Shown here: positions 8,057 to 18,634 of the stretch, in pieces
Layout: every line of letters starts with the position of its first letter
How positions within the stretch are numbered: the first letter of the stretch is position 1
Source of the DNA: Blautia luti
Lineage (GTDB): Bacteria; Bacillota; Clostridia; Lachnospirales; Lachnospiraceae
DNA: 64,000 bases
Direction: 5' to 3'
Assembly: GCF_033096465.1 (NCBI RefSeq)
Contig: NZ_AP028156.1
Coordinates: 2,684,501-2,748,500 of the forward strand
Program-made: the position numbers and the translations under genes
The notes under the pieces: generated by a model
Seen by the model: the letters and a program-made list of their open reading frames with translations, nothing else
What the model was told of the DNA's origin: nothing
Database searches by the model: none

Positions 8057-8803
8057 TTATTCATTCTCTAACTGGAACATCAAAACTGACAAAATCGCCA
8101 GTCCTGCTGTCTCTGTTCTGAGGATTCGTCTTCCAAGCGTAATCGCATGTGCACCTGCCTCCAGTGCCTTTGCCACCTCTTCTTCCTCGAATCCGCCTTC
8201 TGGTCCGATAAAGATGCCGATAGACTGTCCTGGTTTGATCTGGCTGAGGATTTCTCTGGTTTCTTTCATTCCTTTTGCAAGTTCATACGGGATCAGCTTT
8301 ACATCCAACTGTTTTGCAAATTCCAGTGCCTGTTTGTAGGTCATTACCTCATGGATCTCCGGAATCAGCATTCGCTTGGACTGCTTTGCTGCGCTCTCTG
8401 CGATCTGTTGCCAGCGGGCTACTTTCTTTGACGCTTTCTTTGCATCCAGTTTTACTACGCATCTCTTTGTCTCTACCGGGATTACAGAATATGCTCCCAG
8501 TTCTACTGCTTTCTGGATGATCAATTCCATCTTGTCTGCTTTCGGCAGTCCCTGGAACAGATAGATCTTATTCGACAGTTCATATTCCGGTTCCTGGGCA
8601 TAAAGGATATGAAGCAATACTTCATCCTCACCCAGTTCTTCAATCTGACAATGATACTCTTTATTTCCGCCATCACTGATCCAGACATCTTCACCGCATT
8701 TCATACGAAGAACATTCTTAATGTGATTTACATCTGTTCCATTGATGTGGATGCGATGTTCCTCTTCCTCAATCTGATAAGGTTCCACAAAAAAACGCTG
8801 CAT
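8057..8803 (-). CDS. rsmE: 16S rRNA m3U1498 methyltransferase RsmE
   Basis: A 248-residue SPOUT-family methyltransferase that methylates N3 of U1498 in 16S rRNA. An N-terminal PUA-like domain starts with MQRFFVEPYQIEE. The SPOUT knot follows, with the SAM-binding signature IGPEGGFEEEE near residue 197 and LGRRILRTETA near 228. It lies four bases after prmA, an arrangement common in Firmicutes (dnaJ-prmA-rsmE). Confidence 0.93.
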   Translation of the reverse strand: MQRFFVEPYQIEEEEHRIHINGTDVNHIKNVLRMKCGEDVWISDGGNKEYHCQIEELGEDEVLLHILYAQEPEYELSNKIYLFQGLPKADKMELIIQKAVELGAYSVIPVETKRCVVKLDAKKASKKVARWQQIAESAAKQSKRMLIPEIHEVMTYKQALEFAKQLDVKLIPYELAKGMKETREILSQIKPGQSIGIFIGPEGGFEEEEVAKALEAGAHAITLGRRILRTETAGLAILSVLMFQLENE

Positions 8804-8807
8804 AGGA

Positions 8808-9761
8808 TCATTCCTTTCTTGCTGTTATGGAAACCCACTCGCCCTGATGTGTCACTTCTACGACTGTCAGACCTGCTGCTTTTACTGCCTCTACGACAAC
8901 TTCTTCTTTCACATCAAGGATACCGGAAGTGATGTAATAAGCACCTTTCTTCATCTGGTTTACGATTACCGGAGTCAGCGGGATCAGAACGTCAGCAAGA
9001 ATGTTTGCTGTTACGATATCATATTTCTCATATCCTGCCTGATCCTGGATTGCTTTATCATCAATGATGTTTCCGATCACCATATCAAAGCTTTCATCTG
9101 CGATCTGGTTTGCTTCTTTGTTCTCTGCAACTGCCGGAATTGCACATGGATCAAGATCTGTTCCCAGTACATGTTTTGCGCCAAGTTTCAGGGCAACAAT
9201 GCCAAGGATACCGCTTCCGGTTCCTACATCAAGCATTTCTGTATTCGGTGTTACATATTTCTTTAACTGACGGATCACAAGCTGAGTCGTCTCATGCATA
9301 CCTGTTCCGAATGCTGTACCCGGGTCAATGTGGAGGATCATTTTGTCCCTATCTTCTGTTTTTACTTTTTCCCATGATGGAATGATCAGGATATCGTCTA
9401 CATAGAACTGGTGGAAATACTGTTTCCAGTTATTGATCCAGTCTTTGTCTTCTGTCTGGGATTCTTCGATGGTAGCTTCTCCGATGTCCATGAAATTCTT
9501 CAGATCATCTAATGCTTCGCGAACGTCTTTCAGGATTGCTTCTTTGTCTGCATCTTCTTCCAGATAGAAGTTCAGATACGCAATACCGTCATCTGAAGGC
9601 CCTTCTGGCATAATGTCTACAAACATCTGAGCTTTGTCTTCCTCTGTCAGAGGCTGTTTGTCCTGGATTTCTACGCCTTCAATACCGACTTCTGCAAGTG
9701 TGCTGATGACGATATCTTCTGCTTCTGTTTTCGTTTTTACTGTAAAACGGTTCCACTTCAT
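8808..9761 (-). CDS. prmA: Ribosomal protein L11 methyltransferase PrmA
   Basis: A 317-residue class-I SAM methyltransferase that methylates ribosomal protein L11. The N-terminal substrate-recognition domain begins with KWNRFTVKTKTEAED. The SAM site is MLDVGTGSGILGIVALKLGA near residue 180, preceded by DPGTAFGTGMHETT. The motif TANILADVL marks the catalytic region. A stretch of about 15 residues near position 225 (ANQIADESFDMVIGNI) is longer than in many homologues but keeps the frame. It forms a tight cluster with rsmE and the PAP2 gene. Confidence 0.93.
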   Translation of the reverse strand: MKWNRFTVKTKTEAEDIVISTLAEVGIEGVEIQDKQPLTEEDKAQMFVDIMPEGPSDDGIAYLNFYLEEDADKEAILKDVREALDDLKNFMDIGEATIEESQTEDKDWINNWKQYFHQFYVDDILIIPSWEKVKTEDRDKMILHIDPGTAFGTGMHETTQLVIRQLKKYVTPNTEMLDVGTGSGILGIVALKLGAKHVLGTDLDPCAIPAVAENKEANQIADESFDMVIGNIIDDKAIQDQAGYEKYDIVTANILADVLIPLTPVIVNQMKKGAYYITSGILDVKEEVVVEAVKAAGLTVVEVTHQGEWVSITARKE

Positions 9762-9781
9762 ATATTTGTCTCCATTTCTTT

Positions 9782-10477
9782 TTATTTTCTTATTTTATTT
9801 ATTTTCTCAAAAAAATTTCGGAATACGCTGTGACGGTTTCCTGTATTGTAAAATCTCCATGCAAATTCCACAAGTGCCACCCCTGCAATGGCATCCACCA
9901 GATAATGCTGCTTCAGCACCTGAGTAGATATGATAATCAGTATCGCAAATATCAGGGAAAAAATCTGATACCATTTCGAAATCCTGTCTGAGTTGTTGAC
10001 TCCCCTCCAGCTCAGCCAGCTCACATAACAGTGAATGGACGGAAAAAGATTCGAAGGGCTGTTTCCCCCATCCAGTGCATAGACCAACTTCAGTATCTGT
10101 TCTGACCATGTACTGCCGACAGTTTCCGGCCGTACATTTGTAGTCGGCAGTAAAAGAAAAATCACAAAGCATGCCAGATGTACCGTAAGGTCTGTAGCCA
10201 CAAACCTGTAAAAGCCGTCTTTTCCTCTCTGTGCGGCCAGAATATAATTCACTGCCCAGAACGGAAATGCCAGAATATAAATCCAGACAAATCCCGGAAT
10301 CAGCGGCACAGCTCTGTCGATACTCATGGTAAAGTCAAAATGATACCTGTCGACTGTCAGAAGGTCACTTCCCCAGTAGATCAGGCAGTTTAATACAAAA
10401 ATACTAATCAGAGGCAGTATTGCCCATGTTGGGAGATATTTCTCCCGGAATGTTTGGAATTTCTCTTTTTTCGTCAA
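9782..10477 (-). CDS. PAP2 superfamily membrane protein
   Basis: A 231-residue integral membrane protein with about five hydrophobic segments. The phosphatase signature is present in variant form: PSIHCYVSW near residue 155 replaces the usual PSGH motif, and KQHYLVDAIAG near residue 205 supplies the final His and Asp. This form resembles inositol phosphorylceramide synthase-like PAP2 proteins, so lipid head-group transfer or phospholipid phosphatase activity is possible; the substrate cannot be told. The start is a TTG with GGAGAGG three bases upstream; an ATG 57 bases earlier has no ribosome site. It lies just past the dnaJ terminator. Confidence 0.8.
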   Translation of the reverse strand: MTKKEKFQTFREKYLPTWAILPLISIFVLNCLIYWGSDLLTVDRYHFDFTMSIDRAVPLIPGFVWIYILAFPFWAVNYILAAQRGKDGFYRFVATDLTVHLACFVIFLLLPTTNVRPETVGSTWSEQILKLVYALDGGNSPSNLFPSIHCYVSWLSWRGVNNSDRISKWYQIFSLIFAILIIISTQVLKQHYLVDAIAGVALVEFAWRFYNTGNRHSVFRNFFEKINKIRK

Positions 10478-10541
10478 ATACCTCTCCTTTGTATGCAAAA
10501 TTTTTCCGTTACCTTTCAATATACACGACTGCACAAAAAAA

Positions 10542-10564
10542 GAAAAGAGGATAAACCTCTTTTC
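10542..10564 (-). terminator. Terminator after dnaJ
   Basis: The stem GAAAAGAGG/CCTCTTTTC with an ATAAA-type loop is followed on the minus strand by a run of seven T. It lies 56 bases past the dnaJ stop and closes the hrcA-grpE-dnaK-dnaJ operon. Confidence 0.85.
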
Positions 10565-10619
10565 TTTAGTTTTCTTTTACTTTTTTGTTCTTCAGACAAT
10601 TTGTCAGTCATTCTGAAGA

Positions 10620-11804
10620 TCAATCTTCAAAAGTCTCTTTTAATTTGTCCATGAAGCTTTTTTTCTTCTTCTCGGTTTTCTCTGTTCCGTCGGAAGATTC
10701 TTTCGTGCGGTTGCCGCATGCTTCGTCAAATCTACGCAGTGCTTCTTTTGCTTCTTCGTTGAGATTTACAGGAACCTGAACAACGAAAGTTACATAGTGA
10801 TCTCCACGTACATTCTTGTTTCTCAGTGATGGCACACCTTTTCCTTTCAGACGGATTCTTGTATCTGTCTGAGTTCCCGGTTTCACTTCATATTCCACTT
10901 CTCCGTCCACCGTATTGATACGTACAGTACCGCCCAGTGCAGCCTGCGCGTATGTAAGAGGCGCAGTAGAGAAGATATTCATATCCTGTCTCTGGAAAAT
11001 CGGATGACGTGCAACATTTACCTCTACAAGCAGATCGCCTCTCGGTCCCCCGTTTGTGCCTGGCTCACCTTTCTCACGAATACGGATACTCTGACCATTG
11101 TCAATACCTGCTGGCACAGATACCTGTATCTTCTTTCTGGAAGATGTATATCCTGTTCCGCGGCATGAAGTACATTTATCCTTGATGATCTTACCTGTTC
11201 CGTGGCAGTCCGGACATGTCTGTACATTACGCACCATCCCAAACATTGACTGCTGCGTATATACAACCTGGCCTTCACCGTTACATTTCGGACAGGTTGT
11301 CGGGGAAGTACCTGGTTTCGCACCTGTTCCGTGGCAGGTAGTACATTCGTCTTTCAGTACGATTTCCAGTTCCTTTTCACAGCCAAAGACAGCTTCTTCA
11401 AAAGTAATATTTACACGTGCACGAAGGTTTGCTCCCTTCATCGGACCATTATTGGCGCGCCTGCTTCTGCCGCCGCCTCCAAATAAATCGCCGAAAATAT
11501 CGCCGAAGATATCACCCATGTCAGCACCGTTGAAGTCAAAACCTCCAAAGCCGCCGCCAGCACCGCCACCACCGTTTTCAAATGCTGCATGGCCAAACTG
11601 GTCATACTGTCTTCTCTTATCCGGATCACTCAGGATGGTGTAAGCTTCTGTCGCTTCTTTAAATTTCGCTTCAGCCTCTTTATCACCCGGATTTACATCC
11701 GGGTGATACTTTTTGGCTAACTTACGATATGCTTTTTTAAGTGTTGCGTCATCGGCGCTTTTGTCCACGCCTAAGACTTCATAATAATCTCTCTTATCAG
11801 CCAT
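10620..11804 (-). CDS. dnaJ: Chaperone DnaJ
   Basis: A 394-residue type-I J protein, the cochaperone that stimulates DnaK ATPase and delivers substrates. The J domain is at residues 1-70, with the HPD motif in [11 protein letters not shown] Gly/Phe-rich region follows ([12 protein letters not shown]). The zinc domain has four CxxCxGxG repeats between about residues 150 and 220 ([32 protein letters not shown]). The C-terminal substrate-binding domain is complete, with a lysine-rich tail. It lies 24 bases after dnaK. Confidence 0.97.
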   Translation of the reverse strand: MADKRDYYEVLGVDKSADDATLKKAYRKLAKKYHPDVNPGDKEAEAKFKEATEAYTILSDPDKRRQYDQFGHAAFENGGGGAGGGFGGFDFNGADMGDIFGDIFGDLFGGGGRSRRANNGPMKGANLRARVNITFEEAVFGCEKELEIVLKDECTTCHGTGAKPGTSPTTCPKCNGEGQVVYTQQSMFGMVRNVQTCPDCHGTGKIIKDKCTSCRGTGYTSSRKKIQVSVPAGIDNGQSIRIREKGEPGTNGGPRGDLLVEVNVARHPIFQRQDMNIFSTAPLTYAQAALGGTVRINTVDGEVEYEVKPGTQTDTRIRLKGKGVPSLRNKNVRGDHYVTFVVQVPVNLNEEAKEALRRFDEACGNRTKESSDGTEKTEKKKKSFMDKLKETFED

Positions 11805-11828
11805 GATTATTTATTCCTATGCTCTCAA

Positions 11829-13736
<1,908 letters not shown>

Positions 13737-13769
13737 CTAGATTTGATATATTCTATATTTTCATGTAAA

Positions 13770-14414
13770 TTAGTTGGCTACTTTTACCATACTGTGACGG
13801 ACTACGAAATCCTTGTAAGTGTAGCCCTTCTGGAATTCTTCTACCACAATATTCTCACCGGCTTCTTCGTCCTCCACATGCATTACTGCGTTATGGAAGT
13901 TCGGATCAAATTCCTTACCGACTGCCTCGATTGGTTTCACACCCAGCTCATCCAATGTTGTGATCAGCTGTTTGTAGATCATCTTCATGCCATCCGCGAA
14001 AGAATCTCCTTCAGGTGCCTGTGCAAGGCCTCTTTCGAAGTTATCCACAACCGGGAGGATTTTCTCAACGATATCCTTGGCTCCGATGATGTACATGCTG
14101 GATTTCTCTTTCTCCGTTCTCTTACGGAAGTTATCGAACTCAGCCATGTTTCGTTTCAGTCTGTCTGTAAGTTCTTCGATCTGCTGTTCAAATTTATCTT
14201 TCTCTTTTTTCTTCTTGCCGAAGAAAGAAGTTTTTGATTTGCTTTCTTTTTTGTCATCCTGGGAAGCTTCTTCGTCTCCATCCTCTACTGGGATTTCCTC
14301 TGCTTCAGCTTCACCGTTCTCTACAACTTCAGGTTCATTCTCAACAATTTCTTCTGTTACAGGAGTCTCTGTTGTTTCTTCTTCCTGAGCTGTGTTCTTT
14401 GTTTCTTCTGACAC
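13770..14414 (-). CDS. grpE: Nucleotide exchange factor GrpE
   Basis: A 214-residue GrpE, which releases ADP from DnaK. The first 80 or so residues are highly acidic and low in complexity. A long coiled coil follows (KFEQQIEELTDRLKRNMAEFDNFRKR is its core pattern), and the compact C-terminal domain ends in KGYTYKDFVVRHSMVKV, the family signature. The start is a GTG at 14412-14414. It lies 17 bases after hrcA and 60 bases before dnaK. Confidence 0.95.
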   Translation of the reverse strand: MSEETKNTAQEEETTETPVTEEIVENEPEVVENGEAEAEEIPVEDGDEEASQDDKKESKSKTSFFGKKKKEKDKFEQQIEELTDRLKRNMAEFDNFRKRTEKEKSSMYIIGAKDIVEKILPVVDNFERGLAQAPEGDSFADGMKMIYKQLITTLDELGVKPIEAVGKEFDPNFHNAVMHVEDEEAGENIVVEEFQKGYTYKDFVVRHSMVKVAN

Positions 14415-14431
14415 TATCTATTACCGCCTTT

Positions 14432-15472
14432 CTAACTCTCTTTCTTAATCAGTTCGTCCAGCTGGACTTTCAAAGCCTTCAGGCTGTCAACTACATTTGC
14501 ATAATCCATACGCTTCGGACCGATGATACCAATGGTACCATGCATTCCTTTTCCAAGTTCGTAAGTAGCTGTCACCACACTGCAGTCTTTCATGGTCTGC
14601 ACCGGCATCTCATCACCAATGTACACCTGAATTCCTGTGTTCTCGGTATCAGACATTCTCTCTTTCACCAGGTCTACCAGATCCTGCTTCTCTTCAAATG
14701 CTGAAATCAACTCGCTCGCTTTGCTTGTGTCTGCAAGCTCCGGATACTTGAAAATGTTGGTTGCTCCTGAAGTATATATCTGCATATCGTCTTCGTCTAC
14801 CTGGATGGTGTCTGCCACTGCATCAAGGACTGTGCCAACCACAGAGCCATGTACACCTGCCTGTTCTTTCAGGCGGGCGATCATTCCCAGGTTGATATCC
14901 TGAATGGGCACCCCATTTAAGTTGGTGTTAAGAAGAAGATTTAATTTCAGGATTGTCTGATCGTCCATCTCCTCATCCAGATTGATGATCTGGTTTCGGA
15001 TGACATTGTTATCACTCACTACTACTGCTACAAGCTGAAGGGGTGTTACGCGGGAAAGCTGGATGAATTTAATCTTGCTTCCGCTGTACTGTGGAACAGA
15101 GATCATGGTTGCATAGTTGGTATTGGAGGCCAGTACCTTTGCTACCTGCTTCAGCATTTTATCCAGTTTGTCAGTTTTCTCTATCATGAGATCCTTGATT
15201 TCCTGAACCTCTGATTCCTTTTCTTTCATCAGCTCGTCTACGTAGAGGCGATAACCTTTATCAGAAGGAATTCTTCCGGCTGAGGTGTGGGGCTGTACGA
15301 TATATCCCATATCTGTCAGGTCTGACATCTCATTCCGGATGGTGGCAGAGCTTACATTTAAATCTGCAAACTTGGAAATGGTCCGGGAACCCACCGGTTC
15401 GCCTGTTTCCATGTAGGTTTTGATGATGGCTTTTAGTATTTTCTTTTTACGATCATCTAATTCCTGATCCAT
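14432..15472 (-). CDS. hrcA: Heat-inducible transcription repressor HrcA
   Basis: A 346-residue HrcA, the repressor that binds CIRCE and is kept active by GroEL. The N-terminal winged helix has the DRKKKILKAIIKTYMETGEP start and the SSATIRNEMSDLTDMG recognition region. The C-terminal half carries the GAF-like domain with LIGPKRMDY-type residues (here IIGPKRMDYANVV). The start is the ATG that follows GGAG; an earlier Met lies between the CIRCE element and this site. It is the first gene of its operon and sits directly behind a CIRCE operator, so it is autoregulated. Confidence 0.96.
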   Translation of the reverse strand: MDQELDDRKKKILKAIIKTYMETGEPVGSRTISKFADLNVSSATIRNEMSDLTDMGYIVQPHTSAGRIPSDKGYRLYVDELMKEKESEVQEIKDLMIEKTDKLDKMLKQVAKVLASNTNYATMISVPQYSGSKIKFIQLSRVTPLQLVAVVVSDNNVIRNQIINLDEEMDDQTILKLNLLLNTNLNGVPIQDINLGMIARLKEQAGVHGSVVGTVLDAVADTIQVDEDDMQIYTSGATNIFKYPELADTSKASELISAFEEKQDLVDLVKERMSDTENTGIQVYIGDEMPVQTMKDCSVVTATYELGKGMHGTIGIIGPKRMDYANVVDSLKALKVQLDELIKKES

Positions 15473-15510
15473 GAAATTCCACTCCTTTACTGCCTTTGTT
15501 TTTTGGTTTG

Positions 15511-15537
15511 TTAGCACTCATGTTTCAGGAGTGCTAA
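15511..15537. promoter_or_regulatory. CIRCE operator
   Basis: TTAGCACTC-N9-GAGTGCTAA is a perfect match to the HrcA operator, located 38 bases before the hrcA start codon and just downstream of the promoter -10 box. A further TAGCACTC half-site lies at 15556-15563, overlapping the -10 region. Confidence 0.97.
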
Positions 15538-15551
15538 CACCTTATGCTCAT

Positions 15552-15580
15552 AAGATAGCACTCTTGATTTGGTTTGTCAA
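15552..15580 (-). promoter_or_regulatory. Sigma-A promoter of the hrcA-grpE-dnaK-dnaJ operon
   Basis: On the minus strand a perfect TTGACA (15575-15580) is followed after 17 bases by TATCTT (15552-15557). The CIRCE element starts about 15 bases downstream, so bound HrcA would block transcription start or escape. Confidence 0.9.
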
Positions 15581-15625
15581 TATTATTTTGTGAATTTTTT
15601 GTTATTTTACAAACAATGGGAATTA

Positions 15626-17626
15626 TTATTTATCCAGAGTATCCAGGTTCTTTTTCAGGTCGATCATTTTATCGCGGAGTTCGGCGGCTTGTTCGAAGTT
15701 GAGGTCTGCAGCTGCGGCGCGCATTTGTTTTTCTACCTGGGCGATGAGTTTGGTGAGTTCTTTGCGGGTCATGGACTCTGGGTCTTTCTGAAGTCGGACT
15801 TCAGTTTCGGCTACTGCTTTGGATACGGCGATGAGGTCGCGGACTGCTTTTTTGATAGTAGTCGGAGTGATTCCGTGTTCTTTGTTGTAGGCTTCCTGAA
15901 TGGTTCGGCGGCGGTTGGTTTCGGTGATGGCTTTGTTCATGGAATCGGTCATATTGTCTGCGTACATGATTACGTGGCCTTCGCTGTTTCGTGCAGCTCG
16001 TCCGATGGTCTGGATGAGGGAGGTTTCAGAACGGAGGAAACCTTCTTTATCTGCATCCAGGATTGCTACCAGGGTGATTTCCGGGATGTCCAGGCCTTCT
16101 CGAAGGAGGTTGATTCCTACCAGTACATCAAAAACATCCAGACGCATATCCCGGATGATCCGGGCACGCTCTAAGGTATCGATATCAGAATGGAGATAGC
16201 GAACCCGTATTCCTACTTCTTTCATATATTCTGTCAGGTCTTCTGCCATTCGTTTGGTAAGAGTGGTGATCAGGATTTTGTGTTTCTTTGACACTTCTTT
16301 GTTTACTTCTCCGATCAGATCATCAATCTGGCCTTCAATGGGGCGGACTTCTACTTTCGGATCCAGAAGTCCGGTTGGACGGATGATCTGTTCTGCGCGG
16401 AGGAGTTCGTGATCATACTCATATTGTCCCGGAGTGGCGGATACAAACATTACCTGATCCAGTTTGGATTCAAATTCTTCGAAGCTTAAGGGGCGGTTGT
16501 CTTTGGCTGAAGGAAGCCGAAATCCGTAGTCTACCAGTGTCTGTTTCCGGCTCTGGTCACCGGCGTACATTCCTCCTACCTGAGAGACTGTAATATGAGA
16601 TTCATCTATAATAAGTAAGAAGTCATCTCCAAAATAGTCCAGCAGTGTGTATGGCGGCTGTCCGGGCTTTAATCCTGACAGATGTCTGGAATAGTTTTCG
16701 ATTCCTGAACAGAATCCTGTTTCTTTCATCATTTCAATGTCGAAATTGGTGCGTTCTGAGATTCGCTGAGCTTCCAGAAGCTTGTCTTCACTTTTGAAAT
16801 ACTCTACACGTTCTTTTAATTCTTCTTCTATGGCTACAGCTGCTCTCTGGATCTGTTCTGCTGGCACTACATAGTGGGATGCAGGAAAGATACTGATATG
16901 AGAACGCTGGCATTTGATTTCTCCTGTCAGTACATCAATTTCTGAAATACGGTCAATCTCATCTCCGAAAAATTCTACTCTCACAGCTGTATCGGAGCTA
17001 TTGGCAGGGAAAATTTCCAAAGTATCTCCGCGGACACGGAAGGTGCTTCGGTGGAAGTCCATCTCATTTCTGGTATATTGAATGTCGATCAGTTCCCGGA
17101 TCACCTCATCCCGGTCTTTGGTCATTCCCGGACGCAGGGAAATCATCATGTCAAAGAATTCCTGAGGGGAACCCAGTCCGTAGATACAGGAAACGGAGGA
17201 AATGACCACTACGTCTTTCCGCTCTGACATTGCGGCTGTGGCAGAGAGACGGAGTTTGTCAATTTCGTCATTGATGGAGGAATCTTTAGCAATATAGGTG
17301 TCTGAGGACGGGACATAAGCCTCCGGCTGATAGTAGTCATAATAGGAGACAAAATATTCCACTGCGTTCTCAGGGAAGAATTCTTTCATCTCTCCGTAAA
17401 GCTGTGCTGCCAGTGTTTTATTGTGCGCAAGTACCAAAGTTGGTTTGTTGAGCCGGGCAATGACATTCGCCATAGTGAAGGTCTTACCGGAACCTGTAAC
17501 ACCAAGCAAAGTCTCAAACTGGTTGCCTTCCTTGAAGCCCCTGACCAGTTTTTCGATTGCCTGAGGCTGGTCACCGGTGGGTTTGTATTCGGAGTGTAAT
17601 TTGAAGATTTGTTGTGAATTTTGCAC
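15626..17626 (-). CDS. uvrB: Excinuclease ABC subunit B
   Basis: A 666-residue UvrB, the damage-verifying helicase-like subunit of nucleotide excision repair. Walker A is [16 protein letters not shown] near residue 40. The beta-hairpin region is [21 protein letters not shown] in pattern. Walker B is [10 protein letters not shown] near 340, and helicase motif VI is [13 protein letters not shown] near 540. The C-terminal UVR motif ([26 protein letters not shown] in outline) binds UvrC. The start is a GTG with AGGAGG eight bases upstream. It stands alone between the CIRCE promoter and a long AT-rich gap; uvrA is not in the window. Confidence 0.97.
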   Translation of the reverse strand: MQNSQQIFKLHSEYKPTGDQPQAIEKLVRGFKEGNQFETLLGVTGSGKTFTMANVIARLNKPTLVLAHNKTLAAQLYGEMKEFFPENAVEYFVSYYDYYQPEAYVPSSDTYIAKDSSINDEIDKLRLSATAAMSERKDVVVISSVSCIYGLGSPQEFFDMMISLRPGMTKDRDEVIRELIDIQYTRNEMDFHRSTFRVRGDTLEIFPANSSDTAVRVEFFGDEIDRISEIDVLTGEIKCQRSHISIFPASHYVVPAEQIQRAAVAIEEELKERVEYFKSEDKLLEAQRISERTNFDIEMMKETGFCSGIENYSRHLSGLKPGQPPYTLLDYFGDDFLLIIDESHITVSQVGGMYAGDQSRKQTLVDYGFRLPSAKDNRPLSFEEFESKLDQVMFVSATPGQYEYDHELLRAEQIIRPTGLLDPKVEVRPIEGQIDDLIGEVNKEVSKKHKILITTLTKRMAEDLTEYMKEVGIRVRYLHSDIDTLERARIIRDMRLDVFDVLVGINLLREGLDIPEITLVAILDADKEGFLRSETSLIQTIGRAARNSEGHVIMYADNMTDSMNKAITETNRRRTIQEAYNKEHGITPTTIKKAVRDLIAVSKAVAETEVRLQKDPESMTRKELTKLIAQVEKQMRAAAADLNFEQAAELRDKMIDLKKNLDTLDK

Positions 17627-18634
17627 AAAAGCACCTCCTGATTTTTATATCAAAAAAGTTCATCTATCAGGCAGAAATTCGTCGAAGCGCATTTCCTGAT
17701 TTTACCCGAATACACCTCTCGACGAATTTTGTTCACCACCTGACATTTTATAGACTGGTAAAAAGTAGTAAAACTAACGTGGACGAATTAACACTCAAAT
17801 GTAAAAAATATTATATCATGGAAATTTGAAATTGTATATATGATGCGAACATTAGTTCTTTAAAAATTTATCTACATTTATCATTGTATCCAGAACAATT
17901 ATCCCATCGTTTATCATACTTTATATGGTGTTGTTTTGTATTATTTAATCAATATATAGTATAAAAATCAATATCAAGATACTAAGAAACGAAATTTCAG
18001 ACAAATGTATGAGCATATTACAGCAGACTCATTGTCATATCATATATGCAGCTTCTTCCTATAATTCAGAATCAGAAGATTTCTTGGGTTCTCCCAGCTT
18101 TAACAACGGATTATTTTGAATTGACTTGCTTACTTAATGTACATCGTTCGTTTGGCTCAGACCTGGGAGTATATAAGAGAATTTATGCCTACTATATGAA
18201 TTTTAAGAAAATAGATATTAATGCAGCAAAGAATTTTTTAGAAGGAATCTATACTTCCGTAACTTTAGCTGAGCTTTCTTTAAGGTTATAGCTTAAGCTG
18301 CTTTTCGGGTATATTATAATTTCCACCAAAATGTCAGATTCATGACCTCATTGTGTTCTTTTTATATACAGACAGATTTTGTCATTTAATAAGGAAATCT
18401 TTCCTAAAATCATGATCTTTCTGTTTTTTTATTAGTATTTTTGTATAAAAAGTACCATTTTTCTATAAATCAGCCAGATGAATATTCGTAATCTGATTCA
18501 TTACCTGCTCATATATTTTTCTGAAATTGTGTTATTTTATGTCATGATTCTGATACTTACTTCATGTTTCTTATTTCCGAAAGATCTCAGTTCCGATATA
18601 ATTTCCATACAATATTTATGGAAGGAGAAAAAAG
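17627..18634. other. 1-kb AT-rich gap upstream of the phosphorylase genes
   Basis: No convincing gene is visible. One open stretch on the plus strand (18046-18291, 81 codons) has no good ribosome site and no recognisable family. It may be the remains of a gene. A TATAAT box at 18597-18602 lies 33 bases before the start of the first phosphorylase gene, with no clear -35, as expected for an activator-dependent promoter. The uvrB promoter must also lie at the left end, but I see no clear match. Confidence 0.4.

Noticed and set aside
18046..18291. 81-codon plus-strand ORF in the 1-kb gap
   Set aside because: No ribosome site, no recognisable motif and high AT content. Kept only as a note in the gap entry.
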